A stretch of 64,000 nt of DNA from Macrosoma leucophasiata (Eukaryota > Arthropoda > Insecta > Lepidoptera > Hedylidae). Positions within the stretch are counted from its first letter, which is position 1, and every line of letters begins with the position of its first letter. The translations under genes and the position numbers were made by a program. The notes below the pieces were generated by a model that was not told the DNA's origin, did not search any database, and saw nothing but the letters and a program-made list of their open reading frames with translations. Location of the stretch: the NCBI GenBank assembly GCA_036365455.1, contig JAWQUS010000009.1, forward strand, positions 3,936,001 to 4,000,000, in the 5' to 3' direction. This document shows positions 57,416 to 64,000 of this stretch, piece after piece.

Positions 57416-57601
57416 TGTTTGAGCTTTTTAACCTTATGAGGTATAATCTTTTCTCTCCCCGGCTATCCTCGCGTGCACAGCTTTACATTGGAACGAAATT
57501 TACGGTTGGCGTGGTTATAGGAGGGTTAACATAGGGGGCGGCTCCTCGTAACGTCCGGCCTTAGCCGGGCATTGCGGCCGGCCCCGCAGCGCTTCCGCAA
57601 C

Positions 57602-60388
57602 TCAACGGGCAGGGCTTGAACCCGCCTCAGCCAGTAATCGCAGATTCCCGGCCGTAAGGGTGGGGTTCGAACCCGCCCTTGTAGAGGTGAGGTCGGGCCC
57701 CGTGATGACGGGGCCCGTTTGTGTGGATGGGTTGTCAGAATGGTGGTGATCAATGGGTGGCAAAATTCTCACACGCGGTACAGGTATTGAAGCTGCGTCG
57801 ATGCCGCTTGGGGTCGTGTCGGCCCGCCTTGACCCGGGCGATGGGGGGGGAAGTATCTCACGAGGCAATGCGTAACTGTCTGGTGGTCGACAATGTAGAG
57901 GGGCGAATCCGCGGAGGTGCTCGTGAGGCCCGTTGTCTGCGCGATCGTACATATTACGCGCCAGCCGGACCACAAACTCCTCCACCGATTCGACCCTCAG
58001 GTCGCGGGCAATGACCTCATTTTTGACATACCTCCCCGCGCCCGTTATGAGCCTCAGGGTCCGGTTCTGCTGCACCTGAAGTCGGCGTCGCTGCTCGGCG
58101 GAGCACAAAGCGTACCACGCCGGGGCCGCGTACGTCAACCTCGAGCGGATATAGGTCTTGTAGATGCGGGTTTTTACCCGCAAAGGCAACCTCGACCGTA
58201 GTACTGGGTGCAACATTGATCGTGCGGCTGCCGCTCGTGTGACCATATGGTTCACGGTCGGCACCATGTGCAATGCACGGTCGATGTTGCACCCGAGATA
58301 CTTGATCGTAGGTTGCCACTCTATATCCTGGCCTCGCAACCGAAGTGGTGGCAGCGTTCGGCGGACCCGCATGGCGATCGCGACCGTCTTTTCGACGTTC
58401 ACGGCCATCCGCCATGCGTCCAACCACTCCGGCAGCAGGTCCAGCAGACGTTGCATTTTTTTTATGGCTTGGTCTAGGCGGGACGACGATGATATGTACG
58501 CGCTGTCGTCGGCAAACAGGGCTAGCATGACATCCCTGTCGCCCTCACGCAGATGTTCGCGGAGAGTGGGGATGTCGTCTGTGTATGCCGCGTAGAGCGC
58601 TGGCGATACACAGCTGCCCTGTGGTACTCCGGCCCGGATGGGGTGCTGACTTGAGTCATAGCCCTCCACCGAGACGTAGAACCGCCTGTCCCTCAAAAAG
58701 TTGGCTACCACCCTGTAGTGCCCGGGTGGAAGATGGGTCGCTAGCTTGGCCAACAGGCCTGTGTGCCATACTCGGTCGAATGCCTTCTCTATGTCGAGAA
58801 AGACAGCGACCGAGTACCGCCCCCTGTTGGCCTCGCTAGACAGATGGTGCACTACTCTCGTCAACTGCTGGGTTGTCGAGTGTCCGGCGCGAAAGCCAAA
58901 TTGTTCCTCCCTGCATGGGAGGAACGGTCTCAGCCTCCGCAGCCATAGACGCTCGAACAACTTGGCTATGTGTGAGAGTAGGGTTATTGGGCGGTAGCTT
59001 GAGGGATGTCGGCGGTCTTTGCCCGGTTTGGGGAGGACAATAATTTTCCCCAATTTCCACTCTTGGGGGAAATGTCCGGTCCGGAGTATGCCGTTGAAGA
59101 GTCTGGTAAGGGTCACCAGGCTCTTCCACGGCAGATGGCGGAGGGCCGCGCATGGGATTCCGTCCGGCCCCGCCGCTTTCCGTGTGGAAAGACGGTTGAC
59201 GACTCTACGCACCTCAGAAGGGGAGATAAAATCGTCCCCAGGTAAGGGCGGAGTAGGGGCCGACAATAATTCCCCTACACGGCCCTCACATGCATCATAA
59301 TGCTCGGCGACAGCAGCGTCGAGAGAGGGTGGGTTGGGAGTGAAAACTCCTTCCAAATGCGTGGCCAGGATCTCGGCCCTATCATGCGGCCTGTACTGCC
59401 TATTTCCCGCTTCGTCTAGGAGCGGGTAAATGGGGGCTGAGTCGTGAGTGAGGGCTTTGGTGAGTGCGTATAGCGTTGTGTCGTCTTCGGCCGCCCGGTC
59501 TATGGTATCGTCCCAGGCGGCCTCGCGATGCGCACCCACGGCTTCATGCACCTCCTCAGTTATTTTATTTAGATCGCGCTTGACTGACGGGCACCGGGTC
59601 CGCGCCCACAGATGGCGGAGGATGCGCTTTCGGCGTATTTTGGTTTGGAGCGAGGCGGGCAGGGCATCCCTGCGGTTTGTTGAAGCTGGTTTGGTGGTGG
59701 TGGCCGCCTCTGCGGCAGTTTGGATGTTGCTGGTGATGAGGCGGACGGCTGCCTCCACCTCTTCAGGGTTGGTGATGGTGCCCACGGGCCCAGCCTCGCT
59801 CATTGTACGCTCGAATGCGCCCCAGTCCGTTCGGCGACGTGGCGGGCGCGGTACCGTGAAGTCCGACGTCAAGCCAAGCGCGATCAATATGGGGAGGTGC
59901 TGCGTATCTAAGTCGTACAGCACCTCCACATGTACAGGCCAAGGCACGCATTTGGTAATGACAATGTCCAGTACGTCCGGTACAAGGTTGGGGTTTGTAG
60001 GTACGTGGGTCGGGGAGTCCGGCCCTATTACCTCATACCCTTCCCGTTGGCTGTCCTCGTAGAGGCGCCTGCCGGGCGGAGTGATGACCCTAGACCCCCA
60101 ACTGGGGTGTTTTGCATTTAGGTCACCAGCTATTATGGCAGGCCCCTCCCCGAGGGCAGACCGGACGTCTCTGGGGTCAAAAACCTCTCCCGGTGGTCTG
60201 TAAGCGGCATGGACCAGGATCTCGGTCCCCTCCGCACTCACACGCACCCCCTTGGTGCGCATGGATGCGAATGGGACAGTGGCCAGCTCGTCGTGGACGA
60301 CGTCGCGGCGCACTAGTGCAGCCGTACCCCGATAGGGCTGGCCGCTAGGCGCCACTTCGTCATGTCTATAGGCGTAGTAGTTGGCCAC
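57602..60388 (-). CDS. Family D ORF2: endonuclease/reverse transcriptase, 5' end broken
   Basis: About 928 residues counted from the GTG at 60388, which is only a frame marker. Motifs are GETKLRPG just upstream of it, GDLNAKH, then DTQHLP where SDHxP is expected, SYRPITLLS, EQFGFRAGHST, FLDIEKAFD and FADD at 625-628. The first endonuclease strand is missing, because an inverted copy of this ORF's own 5' part begins at 60429. No ATG is available, so this copy is probably unable to make a complete ORF2. The TQH substitution removes the usual catalytic Asp next to His. Confidence 0.85.
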   Translation of the reverse strand: MANYYAYRHDEVAPSGQPYRGTAALVRRDVVHDELATVPFASMRTKGVRVSAEGTEILVHAAYRPPGEVFDPRDVRSALGEGPAIIAGDLNAKHPSWGSRVITPPGRRLYEDSQREGYEVIGPDSPTHVPTNPNLVPDVLDIVITKCVPWPVHVEVLYDLDTQHLPILIALGLTSDFTVPRPPRRRTDWGAFERTMSEAGPVGTITNPEEVEAAVRLITSNIQTAAEAATTTKPASTNRRDALPASLQTKIRRKRILRHLWARTRCPSVKRDLNKITEEVHEAVGAHREAAWDDTIDRAAEDDTTLYALTKALTHDSAPIYPLLDEAGNRQYRPHDRAEILATHLEGVFTPNPPSLDAAVAEHYDACEGRVGELLSAPTPPLPGDDFISPSEVRRVVNRLSTRKAAGPDGIPCAALRHLPWKSLVTLTRLFNGILRTGHFPQEWKLGKIIVLPKPGKDRRHPSSYRPITLLSHIAKLFERLWLRRLRPFLPCREEQFGFRAGHSTTQQLTRVVHHLSSEANRGRYSVAVFLDIEKAFDRVWHTGLLAKLATHLPPGHYRVVANFLRDRRFYVSVEGYDSSQHPIRAGVPQGSCVSPALYAAYTDDIPTLREHLREGDRDVMLALFADDSAYISSSSRLDQAIKKMQRLLDLLPEWLDAWRMAVNVEKTVAIAMRVRRTLPPLRLRGQDIEWQPTIKYLGCNIDRALHMVPTVNHMVTRAAAARSMLHPVLRSRLPLRVKTRIYKTYIRSRLTYAAPAWYALCSAEQRRRLQVQQNRTLRLITGAGRYVKNEVIARDLRVESVEEFVVRLARNMYDRADNGPHEHLRGFAPLHCRPPDSYALPREILPPPSPGSRRADTTPSGIDAASIPVPRVRILPPIDHHHSDNPSTQTGPVITGPDLTSTRAGSNPTLTAGNLRLLAEAGSSPAR
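60143..60367 (-). repeat. Inverted duplication in D, arm inside ORF2
   Basis: This arm keeps the ORF2 frame open. Its reverse complement matches 60429-60668 with roughly ten single-base insertions and a few other changes. The two arms are separated by about 61 bp. Confidence 0.88.
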
Positions 60389-60428
60389 CTTGAGGTCCCG
60401 GCCCGGACGAAGCTTCGTCTCGCCCAGG

Positions 60429-60668
60429 ACATGACGAAGCTGGCGCCTAGCGGCCAGCCCTATCGGAGGTACGGCTGCACTAGTCGCGCCGCGACGTCGT
60501 CACGACGAGCTGGCCACCTGTCCCATTCGCATCCATGCGCACCAAGGGGGCTGCCGTCTGTGACCGTGCCGGAGGGGACCGAGCCATCCTGGGTCCATGC
60601 CGCTTACAGACCACAGGGAGAGGTTTTTGACCCCAGCAGACGTTCCGGTCTGACCCTCGGGAGAGGGG
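60429..60668 (+). repeat. Inverted duplication in D, error-rich arm
   Basis: A plus-strand copy of the ORF2 endonuclease region, peppered with single-base insertions. It supplies the last 20 or so codons of the annotated ORF1 frame as antisense sequence, so the native ORF1 end and ORF2 start are both lost. The indel-rich pattern resembles raw long-read error in a palindromic read. Confidence 0.85.
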
Positions 60669-63129
60669 AGATGAAAATGTTAACTAGCAGGGATACCGAC
60701 GGATCACCTCTAACATTGTAATTGGCATGAGTTGCAGAAACACTGCCGGACGCAGCCGCGTACCCGGCATGCGGGTGTGAGTGCGCGGGTCTGGACGTCG
60801 CGGCGGAGGACCACCCACCATTGTCACCCCTCCATGTGGGGCGGAGGCTATGGTGCGTGCTTCGTGGGTTGATTGTAGTTTGTGCGGCCGGGCGCTTGGT
60901 GAGCGCTGATGTTGATGATGCGGCGGTGGCGGTGGCGGCTGCGGCGGCAACGGTGGGGGCGGCAGCTGCCGCGACAGCGAGGGCGCCGGCGGTTGAGACG
61001 CCGGCGGTTGGAACGCCGGCGGTTGAGACGCCAGCGGTTGAGACGCCGGCGGTTGGGACGCCAGCGGTTGGAACGTCGGCGTTTGTGACGCCAGCGTTCG
61101 ACCTGCCAGCGTTTGATGGGGCTAAGACGGCGAGGGGAGGGGCGGAGGGCACTGGGGTTGCACTCGATGACGACCGATGCACGTCCTCTTCGGCCGACGT
61201 CCGTGGCGCGACTGGCCAGCCGGGCATGCCGCGCTCGCTATTATATAGCAAGCGCGGGTCTCGCCTGGGATACGGTAACGCGGAGTGGGGTGCCGGCGGC
61301 CAGTCGAGTGAGATGGCCTGCTCTCTTTCTGGCGCGGGGATGGGGGGCGGTTTTATGGCCGCAGTATCGGCGTAGGGCCAGGCCGGGGAAGGGGCTGGGG
61401 GGGGCATTGTGTAGGCACCCTGCTCTCCCGGTTGCCCGGGGTCACGGGCGCGCTGCGCACGGCGCTTTCTTCCTCCTCGGGGCTTTCTTCGCTTTGGTGG
61501 GTTTAGGTTGGATGGCGGCGCAAGGGAGGTGGGCAGGGCAGTCTGGACCGACCGTCCTATCTCCGTGGGTGGTGCCGCCGGCCGCTGCCTTTCGTCACTG
61601 GGCGCGGCCGGCAGCGGTGCGTAGTAGTAGTGCCCCGGCACTATGGGTGCCCGGGGGGTGGGCTGAGATGGTTGGTGGGCTTGGTCAAAGGGTACGGCGG
61701 GTAAGTGTTGAATGGAGGGTGGGGGTGCGATTGGTGGTAGGGGAGGGGGGTTCCTTTCATTCTTGCGGCGAATCTCCCGCAAGAATGCCGGGCACTGCCT
61801 GTAGCACGATGCGTGTGGCCCGGCGCAATTCGCACAGTGCGGCTGGTCCCTCGGCACGATGCAATCGGCGACTAGGTGGTCGCCCGCGCATCGCACGCAC
61901 CGCATGGGTCGGTGGCAGTTGTGGGACGAGTGGCCAAAGTCCTGGCACCTATGGCACTGTGCCGGTCCCACTCGTCCCCTCCAGGCCTGGATTGACACGC
62001 CCCTCATAAATAGGAGGCAGTCAATTGAGAATAGGCGGTTAAGCTCTTGGTGGGTCATGTGACCCAGCTGTATGAAAATGGATCGCCCGGTGCGCCCTTT
62101 TTTGGCCTCGATGTGCTTGCCTGCTTGTGCATCGAAGCCCTTCTTCTGGAGGGCCTCGAGAACGTCCTCGATGGGCGTGTCCCGCGGCAGGCCCCTCAGA
62201 CACACCTTGGTGGGTCGCTCTGTCTCCGGTGCGTAAGAAAACCATTCGATAGTTTTGTCCTTGGCTGATGCTGCGACTAAATACGCTTGGACGGCTCTGT
62301 ACTCGTCTGCAGTAGTTGGAATGAAGCGCACGCCTGTCTTGAACGTGCGCGCGTTGGGGGGGAACCCAAGTTTACCACTTATAAGTGCTAAGTGGCGTGG
62401 CCAATTTGGCAGCCGTTCGACCACTATTGGTGGGTAGGCTGATTTGGGCTCTGTGGGCGGTTTGGCTGATTCGGGTCTAGGGGATGGGGGGGCAGCCGCT
62501 GCTGCCGCGTAGTTTGGTGGTGAGGAGGTCCTGGTACTGGGTCCTGGCTGGTCAACGATGGGGAGGGGGGTGGAGGAGGCCGTTGCCTGCGACTCCACCT
62601 CCATCTCGGTTGGTCTATGTGGCGACTCGATCGCTGCGTAGCTTGTTGACGGGCTGGGGGAAGCGGGGGGGGAAGCCTGTGACCTAGGTGGGGTGCGGCT
62701 TTGCTCGTCCTCTACCTCCTCGAACTCGTCCTCTGATGAAGTGGGTGTGGAGTGACGCAGGCGCTTGTCGCTCTGCGCGGATACTGAGGACGCCGAGGAT
62801 TCGGCCGCGCTGCGGCGCCTCTTTGCATTTTCAGCCGTAGCAAACTCAGTTGCCAGGCTGGGCACAAAGAGTGCCGCTGCGTCAGCTGTCTCACTCGGCG
62901 GGTAGTTTCGTTCCCTGGAGCGGGGGCGGGCGATGGGTGACACCACCGGCGCTCTTGGGGTGGCGGATTGTTCGGCGGTGGGTGGGGATGTGGGGGTCGC
63001 GGGGGGGGCCAGGTCGGGTCCCACAGGCGTCCACTCCTGAGTCATGATGTTGCGTGCGACTACCTGCCGCGCGGGAATTCTAGATTCCCGGCGCGGGCGG
63101 GGTCGCGACGCATCGTTTTTGTTGTCCAT
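60604..63129 (-). CDS. Family D ORF1: zinc-knuckle protein with altered C-terminus
   Basis: 841 codons from the ATG at 63129, much longer than A or B ORF1. Ser/Pro-rich, acidic N-terminus with KRRRS and SSEDEFEEVEDE stretches, a PRE_C2HC-like region (about 308-380), zinc knuckles at 392-405, 411-423 and 432-446, a Pro-rich region with GRKRRAQR, then tandem PTAGV/STAGV repeats. The last 20 or so residues come from antisense ORF2 sequence in the inverted duplication, so the native end is unknown. Confidence 0.87.
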   Translation of the reverse strand: MDNKNDASRPRPRRESRIPARQVVARNIMTQEWTPVGPDLAPPATPTSPPTAEQSATPRAPVVSPIARPRSRERNYPPSETADAAALFVPSLATEFATAENAKRRRSAAESSASSVSAQSDKRLRHSTPTSSEDEFEEVEDEQSRTPPRSQASPPASPSPSTSYAAIESPHRPTEMEVESQATASSTPLPIVDQPGPSTRTSSPPNYAAAAAAPPSPRPESAKPPTEPKSAYPPIVVERLPNWPRHLALISGKLGFPPNARTFKTGVRFIPTTADEYRAVQAYLVAASAKDKTIEWFSYAPETERPTKVCLRGLPRDTPIEDVLEALQKKGFDAQAGKHIEAKKGRTGRSIFIQLGHMTHQELNRLFSIDCLLFMRGVSIQAWRGRVGPAQCHRCQDFGHSSHNCHRPMRCVRCAGDHLVADCIVPRDQPHCANCAGPHASCYRQCPAFLREIRRKNERNPPPLPPIAPPPSIQHLPAVPFDQAHQPSQPTPRAPIVPGHYYYAPLPAAPSDERQRPAAPPTEIGRSVQTALPTSLAPPSNLNPPKRRKPRGGRKRRAQRARDPGQPGEQGAYTMPPPAPSPAWPYADTAAIKPPPIPAPEREQAISLDWPPAPHSALPYPRRDPRLLYNSERGMPGWPVAPRTSAEEDVHRSSSSATPVPSAPPLAVLAPSNAGRSNAGVTNADVPTAGVPTAGVSTAGVSTAGVPTAGVSTAGALAVAAAAAPTVAAAAATATAASSTSALTKRPAAQTTINPRSTHHSLRPTWRGDNGGWSSAATSRPAHSHPHAGYAAASGSVSATHANYNVRGDPSVSLLVNIFISPLPRVRPERLLGSKTSPCGL
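60984..61120 (-). repeat. 15-bp tandem repeat encoding xTAGV pentapeptides in D ORF1
   Basis: About nine copies of a gagacgccggcggtt-like unit, in frame, decaying toward the right. The short multiple-of-three unit keeps ORF1 open. Confidence 0.85.
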
Positions 63130-63519
63130 TTAGGTAGTTAGTTACCCGGCATTAAAATGTCTAGGGGTGAAATATATAAAAGTTTAAAATGAAGTCCTGT
63201 GTACTGTCACCACTTTTCCCGTGCAAAATTATTTTGCACTAACAAAGGTGGCACAGCAACACTTCGCTTACACACTATCTGCGTCCTTGTCGCACACTGC
63301 CGAGATCACTGCACAGACCGCGGAACACTCCTGCTCGGTACCGGGACCGTTGCAGCACCGGCACTGAGGGGGCTCAACGCGGTAAGCGGAGGAAGCGAAA
63401 ACGACGCAGCGAGCTATCAATCAGGGGGACGGGCCCGCGCCTGAGAGATTGCTGCACAGCGAGAGAGAGACGGTTGTCACTAGTGCGACGCGATGGGCAC
63501 TAGTTTAGTCTACCTGGTG

Positions 63520-64000
63520 AAACAAACGCCAGTTAGCGCCACTGGTTAATAAGAATGAAACAACACCGTCACGAAATCCTCGATGCCGCAAGACGTTTTC
63601 TCGTACAGGCACATAAAACTTTTCACTAACACGTGTCTATTCGAAAGCTTTTTTTAAATAGAAATAATATAATTGAAGATTAAAACGAGCATATTGCGCG
63701 ATGCGCATGAGACTGGTTGAGTTTTGATAGAACACATTCAGCGCCCGATGTTGTTAGAGCGATGATATGAACGATTAAATTCTGTACTTGTCTTCGTACG
63801 AACCGGGACTCAAGTTTAAAATGATATTTTCTCTATTTAAAATCAATTTATTCGCATTGCGGTCGCGGTATGTAAAGAGCGAAGGCCCCAACCTTATTTA
63901 GGATCGATTAACAGCCTACGTAAACCGTCCACGGGATGAATATCGAGACTCTCATGACGGAGGTCGTAAAACACGCGTCGTCAAGAAGCAAGCACGACTC
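63520..64000. other. H1-H4 spacer, unit 3 (partial)
   Basis: Native spacer resumes after D with the second copy of aaacaaacgcc and matches 20551-21031. H4 of this unit lies beyond the window. Confidence 0.88.

Larger units (their letters stand above)
57096..63519 (-). mobile_element. Non-LTR retrotransposon family D (H1 promoter site)
   Basis: About 6.42 kb, same orientation as H1. It has a leader of about 390 bp, ORF1 (63129-60604) and ORF2 (open to 57602), a 3' UTR of about 490 bp with a long T-rich tract, and a tetranucleotide 3' tail (TATC repeats on the plus strand, 57096-57109) instead of poly(A). The target copies aaacaaacgcc are at 57085-57095 and 63520-63530; empty sites are at 20551 and 44427. 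An internal inverted duplication disrupts the ORF1/ORF2 junction. Confidence 0.91.

Noticed and set aside
57208..57534. Phe/Tyr-rich plus-strand frames in the D 3' UTR
   Set aside because: Low-complexity T-rich DNA.
60362..60721. 119-codon plus-strand frame near the D junction
   Set aside because: It is the inverted copy of the ORF2 endonuclease region with frame errors, not an independent gene.
57096..63519. Foldback or Helitron-like element because of the inverted repeat
   Set aside because: The repeat is internal, and the element has LINE ORFs, a target duplication and a LINE-type 3' tail.

Overview
The window is part of a tandem array of insect replication-dependent histone genes. The histone sequences, and H1 in particular, suggest a lepidopteran, but this is inference from sequence alone. 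Every histone gene is intronless, lies on the minus strand and ends in a canonical histone 3' stem-loop. Read on the plus strand, each unit runs H3, H2B, H2A, H1, H4. Unit 1 covers 1-22766, unit 2 covers 22767-46642, and unit 3 starts at 46643 and leaves the window in its H1-H4 spacer before H4. Spacing between neighbouring genes is identical from unit to unit wherever no transposon intervenes (H2B-H2A 1178 bp in all three; H1-H4 2302 bp and H4-H3 1038 bp in the two complete units). Subtracting insertions and target duplications leaves about 7.28 kb of host sequence per unit.

More than half of the window is non-LTR retrotransposon. There are eight insertions from four families, here called A, B, C and D. 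All are in the same orientation as the histone genes, and none is evidently 5'-truncated. Each encodes ORF1 (PRE_C2HC-like region plus three CCHC zinc knuckles) and ORF2 (APE-type endonuclease plus reverse transcriptase). The [FY]ADD box and RT context look jockey-like rather than R1-like. Unit 1 carries A (793-6156) then B (6167-11210) upstream of H3, and a second B (13657-18703) upstream of H2A. Unit 2 carries A (23559-28929) and B (28939-33983) upstream of H3, and C (36430-42583) upstream of H2A. Unit 3 carries A (47435-52804) upstream of H3, an empty H2A site, and D (57096-63519) upstream of H1.

The main observation is target choice. A and B enter at the same phosphodiester 117 bp upstream of the H3 start codon. 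B and C enter at the same phosphodiester 105 bp upstream of the H2A start codon. D enters 163 bp upstream of the H1 start codon. Short target-site duplications and empty sites inside the window support these assignments. The three A copies have different 5' junctions and poly(A) lengths, which points to repeated independent integration at one site. The sequence therefore looks like a guild of histone-promoter-specific jockey-type LINEs that share landing sites.

Other notable features are a covarying RNA fold near the 3' ends of A and C, paired leader hairpins shared by A and C, an ORF2 without an AUG in B, oligo(U)-like 3' tails in B, a frameshift in ORF2 of C, and an inverted duplication that destroys the ORF1/ORF2 junction of D.
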